64,000 bases of DNA, taken from assembly GCF_963678185.1 (NCBI RefSeq), contig NZ_OY782757.1, forward strand, positions 1,375,001 through 1,439,000. Direction: 5' to 3'. Under the pieces are notes generated by a model. The model was not told the origin of the DNA. It did no database searches and was given only the letters and a program-made list of their open reading frames with translations. Position 1 is the stretch's first letter. Each line of letters starts with the position of its first letter. A program made the translations under genes and the position numbers. Of the stretch, positions 9,498 through 20,093 are shown in pieces. This DNA is from an uncultured Tolumonas sp. (lineage in GTDB: Bacteria; Pseudomonadota; Gammaproteobacteria; Enterobacterales; Aeromonadaceae).

Positions 9498-10442
9498 TTA
9501 CTTTTCCAAACGATCTAATGCTGACTGCAACTCTTTATCGAGTGGCGCTTCAACCGACATTTCCTTCCCTGTTACCGGGTGTATAAATGTCAAACGATAG
9601 GCATGTAAGAATAAGCGGTGTAAACCGGCTTTTTTCACCTGCTCGTCAAATTCACGTTCACCATACTTATCATCGCAGGCAATCGGGTGCCCTGCATGCA
9701 ATGTATGCACACGGATCTGATGTGTACGCCCCGTTATCGGGCTTGCCATCACCAAGGTTGCATGAGTAAATTTCTGCATGATCTGAAAACGGGTTTCAGA
9801 AGGTTTACCTTCACTGTTCACCCGAACAATGCGCTCGCCAGACTGCAGAATGTTTTTCAGCAATGGTGCATTCACTACTTTCACATGTGGCTGCCATTGT
9901 CCGCGCACCAAAGCCAGATATTGCTTGCGCATCGTTTTAACACGTAATTGTTCGTGCAAATGTTTCAGCGCACTGCGTTTTTTTGCCACCAATAACAGAC
10001 CTGAGGTATCACGATCCAAACGGTGCACCAATTCCAGAAAACGACTTTCTGGTCTTAACGCGCGCAAACCTTCGATCACGCCAAAGCTAAGACCACTCCC
10101 ACCATGTACTGCTAAACCCGATGGTTTATTCAACACGATGATCGCATCATCTTCAAAGATGATTTGATGAGCCAATGCTTGCACTGAACCGAGTTTTGAC
10201 GACGGTAGTTCATTCTCTTCGGCAACGCGAACAGGAGGAACACGAATTTCATCGCCAACACAGAGTTTATACTCAGGTTTAATGCGTTTTTTATTAATTC
10301 GCACCTCTCCTTTGCGCAAAATACGGTAAATGAGGCTCTTAGGAACCCCTTTTAGCTGAGTTTTCAAAAAGTTATCTATGCGTTGTCCATCTTGCTCAGC
10401 ATCAATAGTGATGAACTGTACGCCAGGATTTGTATTATTCAT
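9498..10442 (-). CDS. rluC: 23S rRNA pseudouridine synthase RluC
   Basis: Makes pseudouridine at 23S rRNA positions 955, 2504 and 2580 in E. coli. The 314-residue protein has an N-terminal S4 RNA-binding domain (residues about 20-80) and the RluA-type catalytic block HRLDRDTSGLLLVAKK, in which Asp143 is the nucleophile, followed by GRTHQIRVH. It is divergent from rne, as in E. coli, and is followed by the HAD phosphatase on the same transcript. Confidence 0.94.
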   Translation of the reverse strand: MNNTNPGVQFITIDAEQDGQRIDNFLKTQLKGVPKSLIYRILRKGEVRINKKRIKPEYKLCVGDEIRVPPVRVAEENELPSSKLGSVQALAHQIIFEDDAIIVLNKPSGLAVHGGSGLSFGVIEGLRALRPESRFLELVHRLDRDTSGLLLVAKKRSALKHLHEQLRVKTMRKQYLALVRGQWQPHVKVVNAPLLKNILQSGERIVRVNSEGKPSETRFQIMQKFTHATLVMASPITGRTHQIRVHTLHAGHPIACDDKYGEREFDEQVKKAGLHRLFLHAYRLTFIHPVTGKEMSVEAPLDKELQSALDRLEK

Positions 10443-10559
10443 GTGTTAATTCTAACTCAGCCATTGATGATTGTCGCAAACTCATTACAGCATGCCTTGC
10501 GTAGTTTCAGAGGAAAATGGAATAATGGAGCGATTTTCTATATAAAGCGTAAAGCTGAT

Positions 10560-10774
10560 TGTTGTCTGTAGCTCGCTATCAAAGAAAATCATCGATTCTT
10601 CACCCGCCCCCTTGTCGCAAGGGAGGAAACATGAATGCGCCTAAAAGTGCGCCTCACGCATGTATCCAACCGAGAGGTTGCTAATCACATGCCATTAAGA
10701 CCCGAGGCCGGTAGTGTCTGTTTCGAGCAACTGTGAAGTACATAATAAAACAATTTACAAAAACAGAGATTTTA
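10560..10774 (+). ncRNA. Structured 5' leader of rne (rne5-like autoregulatory region)
   Basis: The 332-base gap between rluC and rne has no gene but carries a run of stem-loops ahead of rne: CCCTTG/CAAGGG at 10609-10623, ATGCG/CGCAT closing 10635-10661, and CAACC/GGTTG with a GAGA tetraloop at 10667-10680. The E. coli rne mRNA has a leader of about 360 bases that RNase E binds to limit its own synthesis; the position and architecture here fit that element. Exact ends and homology need a covariance search. Confidence 0.6.
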
Positions 10775-13657
10775 ATGAAAAGAATGCTAATTAACGCGAC
10801 TCAGGAAGAAGAGTTGCGCGTTGCCCTCGTTGATGGGCAGCGTATTTATGACCTGGATATCGAAAGCCCAGGCCACGAACAAAAAAAAGCCAATATTTAT
10901 AAAGGTAAAATTACCCGGGTCGAACCGAGTCTGGAAGCAGCCTTCGTTGATTATGGTGCTGATCGCCATGGTTTCCTGCCGCTCAAAGAGATCGCCCGCG
11001 AATATTTTCCTGAAAACTATACTTTCCATGGTCGCCCTAATATCAAGGAAGTGATCAAGGAAGGTTTAGAAGTTATTGTTCAGATCGATAAAGAAGAGCG
11101 TGGCAACAAAGGTGCAGCGCTAACTAGCTTTATCAGTCTGGCAGGTAGCTATCTGGTGCTGATGCCAAACAACCCTCGTGCTGGCGGTATTTCTCGTCGT
11201 ATTGAAGGCGATGAACGTACCGAACTGAAAGAAGCCATGAACGGACTGGAAGTACCAGCCGGTATGGGTTTGATCGTGCGTACTGCAGGTGTTGGTAAAT
11301 CACAAGAAGAGCTGGAGTGGGATTTAAACATTCTGCTGAAGCACTGGAATGCCATAAAAACTGCCTCCAGCAACCGCGCAGCCCCCTTCCTGATCCATCA
11401 GGAAAGTAACGTTATCGTTCGTGCTATTCGTGATTATCTGCGCCGCGATATCGGTGAAATTCTAATCGACAGCGAAACTATTTTTGAACGTGCAAAACAG
11501 CACATTGAATTAGTTCGCCCTGATTTCCTGAACAGAGTAAAACTCTATAAAAGTGAAATCCCGCTGTTTACCCACTTCCAGATTGAAAGTCAGATTGAAT
11601 CTGCATTCCAACGTGAAGTGCGTTTGCCTTCCGGCGGCTCAATTGTTATTGATCCAACAGAAGCCTTAACTTCTATCGATATCAACTCATCCCGCGCCAC
11701 TAAAGGCGGCGATATCGAAGAAACAGCATTGCAGACCAACCTGGAAGCAGCCGATGAAATTGCCCGCCAATTACGTCTGCGCGACTTAGGTGGTTTGATC
11801 GTTATCGACTTCATCGATATGACGCCTGTGCGTCATCAACGTGAAGTGGAAAACCGTCTGCGCGATGCCGTACGTCAAGACCGTGCTCGCATTCAATTGG
11901 GCCGCATTTCTCGTTTCGGTTTGTTGGAATTATCTCGTCAGCGTCTGCGCCCTTCACTCAATGAATCAAGCACGCATGTCTGCCCACGTTGTAGTGGTCA
12001 GGGCTTTATTCGTGATAACGAATCACTGGCCTTAAGTATTCTGCGTTTAATTGAAGAAGAAGCATTAAAAGACAATACTGAACAGGTTATTGCTCAAGTG
12101 CCGGTTGATGTTGCAGCCTACTTGTTAAACGAAAAACGTCAGGCGGTATTAAAACTGGAACAACGTCATAACGTCCAGTTGCTGATCATTCCAAATACAC
12201 GTCTGGAAACACCACACTTTGAAGTGTCACGTTTCCGTTCAGGTGAAGAAAGCGATGCCCTCAGTTATGAATTAAAAACTGATGCGCCAGTGGAAGAATA
12301 TCAGCCAAAACCACAACTGATCGTGACACCAACTGAACAGCCTGCGTTACAAGGCTTTGCAGCACCCAGCGTGCCAGCACCAACACCTGTTACTCCGGCT
12401 CCTGCTTCTCCTGCGGCAAAACCAGCATCTGAAAGTGTCTTGTCACAACTGTTTAGCTGGATTGGCTCTTTGTTCAAATCACCGGCTAAAACACCAGCTG
12501 TTGAAGAACAAGAAACGACAAAGGAACGCCCACAGCAACCGCGTCGTCGCGATAACCGCAATAACAACCGGAAACGTAACACACCTTATGCTGGCCGTAA
12601 TCGTGAAGATGAAGTTTCTGGTTCAGCGACTACTGATGAGAAAGCACAAACCTCACAGACACGTCAACCGCGTCGTCCTCGTCCTGATCGGACTGAAAGA
12701 CCAGAGCGAACTGAACGTCCAGAACGAGTTCAACGCGATAATCTGATAGAAAAAGAACCGACAGCAACCAGACCAGAACGGGCACCAAAAGAGCGTAAGC
12801 CTCGTAATGAAGTTGCAGCTACAGGTGTTGAAGAACAGCAAGAGGTTGCCCGTAAAGAGCAACGCGTAGAAGAGCGCCGTGAACGTCGGAATACTCGCAG
12901 CAAAAAAGTGCGTGTAACCAATGAAACAGCTCAGCCTGAAGTCGTTGTTGATAAATCTGATGCAGAAACAGCAACTGAACAACAAACCCGGACTCGCCGT
13001 CGCCGTAATAATACGGAACGCAATACCGAGAAAGATGTTCAGGAAACTGTTGCAGTAGAAACTAACACCGAAGCAACTACATCAACGCCTGTAGTGGAAG
13101 CATTGGTTGTTACTCCAGTAGCAGAGCCATTACCGACAACTACGCTTGAGACAACAGCTGAACAACCAGCTACACCTGTTGAGAATGCAGAGCCAGAAGT
13201 TGCTGCAGACGCAGACACTGCTGTAATTCAGCAAATTCAGGCTGATGTAGCCGTCGTAAATATGGAACAGAATGTTGCCGATAATAACGTTACGGCCGCT
13301 GATGTCATCGTTCCTGCTGCACAAGATACGGTTAAGGCACCTGTTGTTGCAGTAGTAGAACCAGTACAGGTAGTAGCTGAAGAAGTCGTAACAACTGAAC
13401 CAGTTCCAGTTATGACTGCCACTGTAACAGCAACAGCTGTAGCCAAACCAGAAGTTCGAGGCGTTATTGCCCGTGTTCGCTTTGCCAATGCGGAAATGAC
13501 TCGACCAGCAGAAACACCATTACCGCCGGTGCCGCCAAAAGGTGATTATCCACCTTACCAGCGTAAACCAGTGAATGGTAGTGGACGGGCTGCCGGTACA
13601 TCGAACCTGAAACAACAAGCGTCTGCCCCTGCAGGACGCCCTGCTGAAGCAGAGTAA
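10775..13657 (+). CDS. rne: Ribonuclease E
   Basis: Endonuclease that starts mRNA decay and matures rRNA and tRNA, and scaffolds the degradosome. I start it at [10 protein letters not shown] (ATG 10775), the conserved N-terminus; an in-frame ATG at 10733 is unlikely. Of 960 residues the first 500 or so are the catalytic half: S1 domain, the Mg-binding Asp residues in TSIDINSS and VIDFIDM, and the Zn-link CPRC. The rest is disordered: an amphipathic membrane-targeting helix ([13 protein letters not shown]), Arg-rich RNA-binding blocks, a Glu/Val/Thr/Pro-rich stretch, and a C-terminal [12 protein letters not shown] motif resembling the PNPase-binding microdomain of E. coli. Confidence 0.97.
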   Translation: MKRMLINATQEEELRVALVDGQRIYDLDIESPGHEQKKANIYKGKITRVEPSLEAAFVDYGADRHGFLPLKEIAREYFPENYTFHGRPNIKEVIKEGLEVIVQIDKEERGNKGAALTSFISLAGSYLVLMPNNPRAGGISRRIEGDERTELKEAMNGLEVPAGMGLIVRTAGVGKSQEELEWDLNILLKHWNAIKTASSNRAAPFLIHQESNVIVRAIRDYLRRDIGEILIDSETIFERAKQHIELVRPDFLNRVKLYKSEIPLFTHFQIESQIESAFQREVRLPSGGSIVIDPTEALTSIDINSSRATKGGDIEETALQTNLEAADEIARQLRLRDLGGLIVIDFIDMTPVRHQREVENRLRDAVRQDRARIQLGRISRFGLLELSRQRLRPSLNESSTHVCPRCSGQGFIRDNESLALSILRLIEEEALKDNTEQVIAQVPVDVAAYLLNEKRQAVLKLEQRHNVQLLIIPNTRLETPHFEVSRFRSGEESDALSYELKTDAPVEEYQPKPQLIVTPTEQPALQGFAAPSVPAPTPVTPAPASPAAKPASESVLSQLFSWIGSLFKSPAKTPAVEEQETTKERPQQPRRRDNRNNNRKRNTPYAGRNREDEVSGSATTDEKAQTSQTRQPRRPRPDRTERPERTERPERVQRDNLIEKEPTATRPERAPKERKPRNEVAATGVEEQQEVARKEQRVEERRERRNTRSKKVRVTNETAQPEVVVDKSDAETATEQQTRTRRRRNNTERNTEKDVQETVAVETNTEATTSTPVVEALVVTPVAEPLPTTTLETTAEQPATPVENAEPEVAADADTAVIQQIQADVAVVNMEQNVADNNVTAADVIVPAAQDTVKAPVVAVVEPVQVVAEEVVTTEPVPVMTATVTATAVAKPEVRGVIARVRFANAEMTRPAETPLPPVPPKGDYPPYQRKPVNGSGRAAGTSNLKQQASAPAGRPAEAE

Positions 13658-13663
13658 GTGATG

Positions 13664-13700
13664 ATCCCCATCGTTGGAAACAACGATGGGGATATTTTAG
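13664..13700 (+). terminator. Terminator after rne
   Basis: A perfect 13-bp stem (13664-13676 with 13681-13693) and GAAA tetraloop seven bases past the rne stop. The following U tract (ATTTTAG) is short but the stem is very strong. Confidence 0.8.
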
Positions 13701-13772
13701 ATGTATCTTTCCTTCTGCCAGCAAAACCCCTTCATTATTACTACCCAAACAGCCTCGATTAATGGTATATTT

Positions 13773-13786
13773 TTGACTAAAATCAA
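13773..13786 (+). promoter_or_regulatory. FNR-box upstream of fnr (autoregulation site)
   Basis: TTGAC-TAAA-ATCAA differs from the FNR consensus TTGAT-N4-ATCAA at one base. It lies 19 bases before the fnr start codon. E. coli fnr has a nearly identical site used for negative autoregulation, so the same role is inferred. Confidence 0.75.
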
Positions 13787-13804
13787 AAATCAAATAGCGT
13801 CGAG

Positions 13805-14563
13805 ATGATCCAGGACAAAGCAAAAGCAAAAAGACCTCCATCATGTGGCGGAGCAATTCACTGTCAAGATTGCAGTATTAGCCAACTCTGCATTCCTTTT
13901 TCGCTTAATAGCTCCGAGCTAGACCTTCTCGACTCCATTATTGAACGCAAAAAACCAATCCAGAAAGGTGAAACACTTTTCAAGGCCGGCGATGAGCTTA
14001 AATCCTTATTTGCCATTCGTTCTGGCACTGTCAAATCCTATACCATCACCGAACAAGGTGATGAGCAGATCACCGGCTTTCATCTTGCCGGTGACTTGGT
14101 TGGCTTTGATGCAGTAACTCGCCTTTACCATCCTTCTTTTGCTCAGGCTTTGGAAACTTCCATGGTCTGCGAGATCCCATACGAAATTCTCGATGAGCTT
14201 TCCGGGAAAATGTCCAAACTGCGTCAGCAAATCATGCGATTGATGAGCAATGAAATTATCTGTGATCAAGAGATGATTTTATTGTTATCAAAGAAAAACG
14301 CCGAAGAACGCTTAGCCGCATTTCTCAATAACTTGTCTAACCGCTTTTCACAACGAGGCTTCTCTCCCAGAGAGTTTCGTTTAGCCATGACCCGCGGTGA
14401 TATTGGCAATTACCTAGGCCTTACTGTTGAAACCATCAGCCGCTTACTCGGCCGTTTTCAGAAGATCGGTTTGATCAAGGTAAAGGGCAAATATGTCACC
14501 ATTCTGGACACGGCAGCACTATCGCAAATAGCAGGTTCAGCTGGAAATCAAGCACCGGAATAA
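13805..14563 (+). CDS. fnr: Oxygen-responsive transcription factor FNR (EtrA)
   Basis: Crp-family regulator that switches between aerobic and anaerobic gene expression through an oxygen-labile [4Fe-4S] cluster. The 252-residue protein keeps all four cluster cysteines: Cys20, Cys23 and Cys29 in [11 protein letters not shown] and Cys122 in SMVCEIP. A fifth, non-ligand cysteine is at 14 rather than 16. The cAMP-type beta-roll domain is followed by the dimer helix and the HTH, where [12 protein letters not shown] is the FNR-class recognition helix. Downstream uspE and ttcA follow in the classic order. Confidence 0.98.
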   Translation: MIQDKAKAKRPPSCGGAIHCQDCSISQLCIPFSLNSSELDLLDSIIERKKPIQKGETLFKAGDELKSLFAIRSGTVKSYTITEQGDEQITGFHLAGDLVGFDAVTRLYHPSFAQALETSMVCEIPYEILDELSGKMSKLRQQIMRLMSNEIICDQEMILLLSKKNAEERLAAFLNNLSNRFSQRGFSPREFRLAMTRGDIGNYLGLTVETISRLLGRFQKIGLIKVKGKYVTILDTAALSQIAGSAGNQAPE

Positions 14564-14593
14564 TCGCTGAAAATAAATACCTTAGGAGAATGC

Positions 14594-14620
14594 TTGATCT
14601 AACAGTTATCTGGCTATAAA
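14594..14620 (+). promoter_or_regulatory. Possible promoter of uspE
   Basis: TTGATC (14594-14599) and TATAAA (14615-14620) are spaced 15 bases apart, or 16 if CTTGAT is used. This is a weak but plausible sigma-70 promoter in the fnr-uspE gap, which otherwise holds only the strong uspE ribosome binding site AAGGAGG. Confidence 0.35.
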
Positions 14621-14674
14621 TCGACTACGCTGAATGTAGTAGTAATAGCGATATCGTTACCCAAGGAGGCTCCT

Positions 14675-15583
14675 ATGATTAAATATCGGAATATCCTGGT
14701 AGTAATCGATCCCACCATGCCTGAACAATCAGCTTTGTTACGCGCGGTGGAACTGGCCAGGTTAGAAGATGTCGCCCGTATCAAAGTGTTTCTGGCAATT
14801 TATGATTTCTCATACGAAATCACCTCTATTCTATCCAATGAAGAACGTGAAGAGATGCGGCAAGGGGTGGTGGCTCACCGTCTTGGCTGGCTGGCCGGTA
14901 TGATAAAACCTTATCAGACTGAAGGGCTGGATATTGAAGCAAAAGTGATCTGGCATAGCCGGCCTTTTGAATGTGTTCTTCAAGAGGTTAAAGATAATGA
15001 CCATGATCTGGTCATCACCAGCGCACATCATCACTCGTTGCTAAAATCATTTATTTTCACCCCTAGCGACTGGCATTTATTACGCAAATGTCCTTGCCCT
15101 GTCCTCGTAACCAAACAGCATGGTTGGCCTACCGGTGGGAACATTTTGGCTGCAATCAACATCAGTGATGAAGCAGAACAAATGGCGTTAAACGAACGCA
15201 TCATCCATGAGGCTAAAGTGATTGCTCAGCTGGTTAAAGCCAGCCTGCATCTGGTAAATGCATTCCCTGCCCCTATCGTCAATATTGCTCTCGAACTGCC
15301 CGGTTTTAGTCCTGAGTTATACAGCGATGCCATGCAGCAACACCATCAAACTGAAATGGAGGAATATGCACGTAAATTTGATATTCCAGCTGAATGCATC
15401 CATATCGTAGAAGGGATGCCTGAGGATGTCTTGCCCGAGTTGGCCCAATCACTGGATGCAGAATTGACTATTCTTGGCAGTGTCGGACGCACTGGCTGGT
15501 CAGCTGCATTTATCGGTAATACAGCAGAACGGGTGGTTGACAGTATTCATGGTGATTTACTGGTAGTTAAAGCGTACGAATAA
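14675..15583 (+). CDS. uspE: Universal stress protein E, tandem UspA domains
   Basis: A 302-residue cytoplasmic stress protein made of two Usp domains (about residues 1-150 and 155-302). The second domain carries the nucleotide-loop pattern [18 protein letters not shown]. In E. coli UspE affects oxidative-stress resistance, motility and adhesion. A very strong ribosome binding site (AAGGAGG) sits 7 bases before the ATG. It lies between fnr and ttcA, the gene order seen in E. coli and many relatives. Confidence 0.93.
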   Translation: MIKYRNILVVIDPTMPEQSALLRAVELARLEDVARIKVFLAIYDFSYEITSILSNEEREEMRQGVVAHRLGWLAGMIKPYQTEGLDIEAKVIWHSRPFECVLQEVKDNDHDLVITSAHHHSLLKSFIFTPSDWHLLRKCPCPVLVTKQHGWPTGGNILAAINISDEAEQMALNERIIHEAKVIAQLVKASLHLVNAFPAPIVNIALELPGFSPELYSDAMQQHHQTEMEEYARKFDIPAECIHIVEGMPEDVLPELAQSLDAELTILGSVGRTGWSAAFIGNTAERVVDSIHGDLLVVKAYE

Positions 15584-15594
15584 TATTACTTTGC

Positions 15595-15622
15595 TTGCTC
15601 CGAAAGTGACGGCCGCTATAAT
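15595..15622 (+). promoter_or_regulatory. Candidate ttcA promoter with -10 in a terminator loop
   Basis: TTGCTC (15595-15600), 16 bases, then a perfect TATAAT (15617-15622). The -10 box forms the loop of the uspE terminator hairpin. Confidence 0.55.
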
Positions 15623-15640
15623 TGCGGCCTCTCTTTTTTT
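15611..15640 (+). terminator. Terminator after uspE
   Basis: GGCCGC (15611-15616) pairs with GCGGCC (15624-15629), loop TATAATT, followed by a seven-T run at 15634-15640. It lies 27 bases past the uspE stop and 13 bases before the ttcA ATG. Confidence 0.8.
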
Positions 15641-15653
15641 GGGGCCCGCAACA

Positions 15654-16562
15654 ATGCCAGATCTTTCCGCCAAGCAACAATACAACAATAACAAACTTCA
15701 AAAACGCCTGCGTCGACATGTCGGTCAAGCTATTGCTGATTTCAACATGATTGAAGACGGTGATCGCATCATGGTTTGTTTATCCGGCGGTAAAGATAGT
15801 TTTGCCATGTTGGATATTCTGCGCAATTTACAAGCCAGTGCCCCCATCAGTTTTGAGCTCATCGCCGTCAATCTGGATCAAAAGCAACCAGGCTTCCCAG
15901 CGGAAGTGTTACCGAACTACCTTGATTCTATCGGCGCACAATACAAGATCGTGGAAGAAGATACTTACTCGATTGTGAAAGATAAAATTCCAGAAGGTAA
16001 AACAACCTGTTCGCTGTGTTCTCGTCTGCGCCGCGGTATTTTATACCGTACCGCCACTGAGCTAGGAGCAACCAAAATTGCGTTAGGACATCATCGCGAC
16101 GATATCCTGGAAACACTAATGCTGAACATGTTTTATGCCGGCAAATTGAAAGCCATGCCGCCGAAACTAGTCAGTGATGATGGTAAGCATGTGGTTATCC
16201 GCCCACTGGCTTATTGTCACGAGAAAGATTTGATCCGGTATGCCGAATGGAAAGAATTCCCAATCATTCCATGCAACTTGTGTGGCTCGCAGGAAAATCT
16301 GCAACGTAAAGCCATGAAAGAGATGCTGAACGATTGGAGTCGTCGTTTCCCTGGTCGTATTGAAACGATGTTTAATGCGATTCAGAACGTGACACCAAGC
16401 CATTTGATGGATCATCAGCTGTTTGATTTCAAATCTATCAATAGCAGTAGTGGTGTCATCGATGGTGGCGATATCGCCTTTGATAAGCCTGATATTCCTG
16501 CTGTACCGCAAGCACTCGCAACTGAACCGGATGATCAGTTGGAAATTATCGAGCTAAGTTGA
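15654..16562 (+). CDS. ttcA: tRNA 2-thiocytidine synthase TtcA
   Basis: ATP-dependent enzyme that thiolates cytidine 32 of tRNA using an iron-sulfur cluster. I choose ATG 15654 ([10 protein letters not shown]), since upstream in-frame codons lie inside the terminator; this gives 302 residues. The PP-loop SGGKDS is at residues 44-49, the Cys pair in [12 protein letters not shown] coordinates the cluster with a Cys in IPCNLCGSQ, and LGHHRDD is conserved. Its leader from the predicted promoter is only about 25 bases. Confidence 0.95.
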   Translation: MPDLSAKQQYNNNKLQKRLRRHVGQAIADFNMIEDGDRIMVCLSGGKDSFAMLDILRNLQASAPISFELIAVNLDQKQPGFPAEVLPNYLDSIGAQYKIVEEDTYSIVKDKIPEGKTTCSLCSRLRRGILYRTATELGATKIALGHHRDDILETLMLNMFYAGKLKAMPPKLVSDDGKHVVIRPLAYCHEKDLIRYAEWKEFPIIPCNLCGSQENLQRKAMKEMLNDWSRRFPGRIETMFNAIQNVTPSHLMDHQLFDFKSINSSSGVIDGGDIAFDKPDIPAVPQALATEPDDQLEIIELS

Positions 16563-16574
16563 GCTGAGAGTTAG

Positions 16575-16606
16575 AAAAAAGCGCCGTATGATAACGGCGC
16601 TTTTTT
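16575..16606 (+). terminator. Bidirectional terminator between ttcA and bax
   Basis: A-run, GCGCCGT (16581-16587), loop of six, ACGGCGC (16594-16600), T-run. It serves ttcA on the plus strand and the convergent Bax-like gene on the minus strand. Confidence 0.88.
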
Positions 16607-16628
16607 CTTGGTACCACGTGCGGATTTT

Positions 16629-17429
16629 TTAGTTGCGCACCATATTACGGCGCACATCTGATTGCCAGTATTGCTGATTAGAACGGATCATCCCTTGTAT
16701 CCGCTTAACGTAACCGTCCCCTTGTGTAGAGTAACGGCGCAACCCTTTTGCTAATACCACAGCATCCATCGGTTGTTCATTAGCGCGCATATCAGCACGA
16801 AGCTCACGTACCTTGCTATAGGCCGGATGTGAATTCAGATTCTGCATATATGCGCGTACAGCCATGATTGGAGAACTGAACGCTTTAGCCCGAACTACGT
16901 TTGTCCGGTAAGGACCCATACCACATCCAACACTCTGACAGAAATGTCCAAAATAATTATTGGATTTTCTCGCCAGTCGGGAAGTCCCCCAGCCGGATTC
17001 GGTAGCGGCCTGACTTAATACCAATTCAGGGGGCAGAATATCTACCCGGACCAGTAAACGGTCGACATCATCGCTGATATCATCACTGAGTTCCTGATTG
17101 TACTGTTCCGCAACAGTTTGTACCCATTCAGTCTGACTATCAGATAATAATATTCCTTCCTGCAATTGCTGTTTCAATTTTTCCAGTTGTTTGCGTTGGG
17201 AAAGAATGTCTGAAGAGACTTGTTGATAGGATGGCAGCAGATAGGCGACAAAAGCACGCTTACGTTGTTCTGCGTCTTTAATCGAATCAAAGTCAGGGAC
17301 GGATTGTTCCTGAACTGCCGTGAATGACGTAGATTTTACAGACTCTAAGTTGTCTGCACTATTTACTGTCAGGGGTAGCAGAGCCAAACACGCTCCACAC
17401 ACCAGAAATAGCCTGGCAAATAACTTCAT
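16629..17429 (-). CDS. bax: Bax-like glucosaminidase-domain protein
   Basis: A 266-residue exported protein of the E. coli Bax family, with a C-terminal glucosaminidase (LYZ2-like) domain. The block ELVLSQAATESGWGTSRLA contains the Glu expected to act in glycan cleavage, followed by NNYFGHFC. I start at ATG 17429, which has GGGAG ten bases upstream and gives a clean signal peptide ending near VNSA; a longer frame upstream has none. The function is presumed peptidoglycan hydrolysis in the periplasm, but the substrate has not been defined for this family. Confidence 0.87.
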   Translation of the reverse strand: MKLFARLFLVCGACLALLPLTVNSADNLESVKSTSFTAVQEQSVPDFDSIKDAEQRKRAFVAYLLPSYQQVSSDILSQRKQLEKLKQQLQEGILLSDSQTEWVQTVAEQYNQELSDDISDDVDRLLVRVDILPPELVLSQAATESGWGTSRLARKSNNYFGHFCQSVGCGMGPYRTNVVRAKAFSSPIMAVRAYMQNLNSHPAYSKVRELRADMRANEQPMDAVVLAKGLRRYSTQGDGYVKRIQGMIRSNQQYWQSDVRRNMVRN

Positions 17430-17690
17430 GCAATGATGCTCCCAGAGTTTTTCAGCGGCCGAAAATAGCGCTGATTCACCTGATTTAAACAAAACCACTT
17501 ACTGCGTGGCGCTACGCTCCTTCGTAGATTTCCCCAGTTCAGTTGGATATGTTGTGGTCACTATAGCATCGGGTTAACAAAAATCGCAAACTTTTTGGTT
17601 TTTGCATAAAAGTGGGCACGCTTAATGCGTATAGCCAAAAGACTACTTATCTGATCAATTTTCAATCACACACATGTATAAAAACGCAGC

Positions 17691-18635
17691 TTATTCAGGA
17701 ACATATTTCCGATCTGTGCCATCAGGTAACGAGCGAAAATATTTCAAAAACCACATGTATTGTTCTGGGTGATTTTTGAGCAACACCTCAATTTCTGCAT
17801 TCATATAACTGACGTCTGCCACTAAATCCGTCGTTGGATAAGGCGCCATAGCCGGTCTTATTTGTAGCTCATACTGGTATGTTTTTTCGTTATAGGTTGC
17901 CAGAACAGGCAATACTACCGCCCCTGATAGTTTAGTCAGTTTAGGTAGTGCAGGGAGTGTCGCTTTCGGCACCCCAAAGAGTGGCACAAAGATGCTGGCA
18001 TCATGACCATGATCTTGGTCAGGTAAATAGAAGAAGTGATAACCATTTCGCATGTCTTTGATGATCGGTTTTAACCCGGCACTGCGTTCATACACCTTAC
18101 CGCCAAAACGAACCCGTTGACGATTCAAAAACCAGTCATATACCGGATTGCGCGCACTGTGCATCATGGTGCACATCTGTAAGCCCATACCGGAGAAATA
18201 GAGCCCACAGGCATCAATGGTCCAGGTATGTGGGATCATGAAGATGATGGGTTTGCCTGCGGCTTTAGCCGCTTCAACATGTTCCCAGCCATTCGGTTTG
18301 ATACGACGTAAAAATAAGGATGGCGGTAAAAAAGTTGGTTCACCTAAAGCAAAAAAGCCTTTTAACCCTACGCACAGGCTGCGATAAAGCAACGTTTCTC
18401 TTTCTGCATGACTCAACTCGGGAAAACACAACTGTAGATTTAACCGCGCGGCATAACACTGTTTACGTGAAATTTTAATAACCAGGTTAGCAAATGATGC
18501 AGCCAAAGCATCACGTAACCGCACCGGGCACCAAGCCAGTAATGCCAGCAACGCAATACTAAACCAGGTAAGCCAATAGCGTGGATGAAACAGTGCAGGA
18601 GAAAGTTTATGGTCCAGAGCAGGATCGTTGGTCAT
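17691..18635 (-). CDS. lpxM: Lipid A late acyltransferase, LpxM/LpxN type
   Basis: Transfers a secondary acyl chain from acyl-ACP to lipid A at the inner membrane. The 314-residue protein has an N-terminal membrane anchor (about 18-40, HPRYWLTWFSIALLALLAW) and the HX4D catalytic pair in PHTWTID, with YLPDQDHGHDASIF and EQYMWFLKYFRSLPDG typical of the HtrB/MsbB family. It resembles the MsbB branch of Vibrio, where the enzyme (LpxN) adds a hydroxylated chain, so the acyl donor is uncertain. Confidence 0.88.
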   Translation of the reverse strand: MTNDPALDHKLSPALFHPRYWLTWFSIALLALLAWCPVRLRDALAASFANLVIKISRKQCYAARLNLQLCFPELSHAERETLLYRSLCVGLKGFFALGEPTFLPPSLFLRRIKPNGWEHVEAAKAAGKPIIFMIPHTWTIDACGLYFSGMGLQMCTMMHSARNPVYDWFLNRQRVRFGGKVYERSAGLKPIIKDMRNGYHFFYLPDQDHGHDASIFVPLFGVPKATLPALPKLTKLSGAVVLPVLATYNEKTYQYELQIRPAMAPYPTTDLVADVSYMNAEIEVLLKNHPEQYMWFLKYFRSLPDGTDRKYVPE

Positions 18636-18768
18636 TTCAGGCCCATTAAGTCGACATTCGGGCGTGCATGATAGGAAAAATTCGTGCGGACGTCACCGCT
18701 TCAGCGAGCAAAAACAGAAGAATGCGTAACATCCATGTACGCAGTAAGCTTTACACAACTATAAATGC

Positions 18769-20093
<1,325 letters not shown>

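Noticed and set aside
10539-10546. TATATAAA as -10 of the rne promoter
   Set aside because: No convincing -35 at 16-18 bases; AT-rich context makes it unreliable without start mapping.
10733-10774. Upstream in-frame ATG extending RNase E by 14 residues
   Set aside because: Family N-terminus [10 protein letters not shown] starts at 10775; the extra residues lie in the structured leader.
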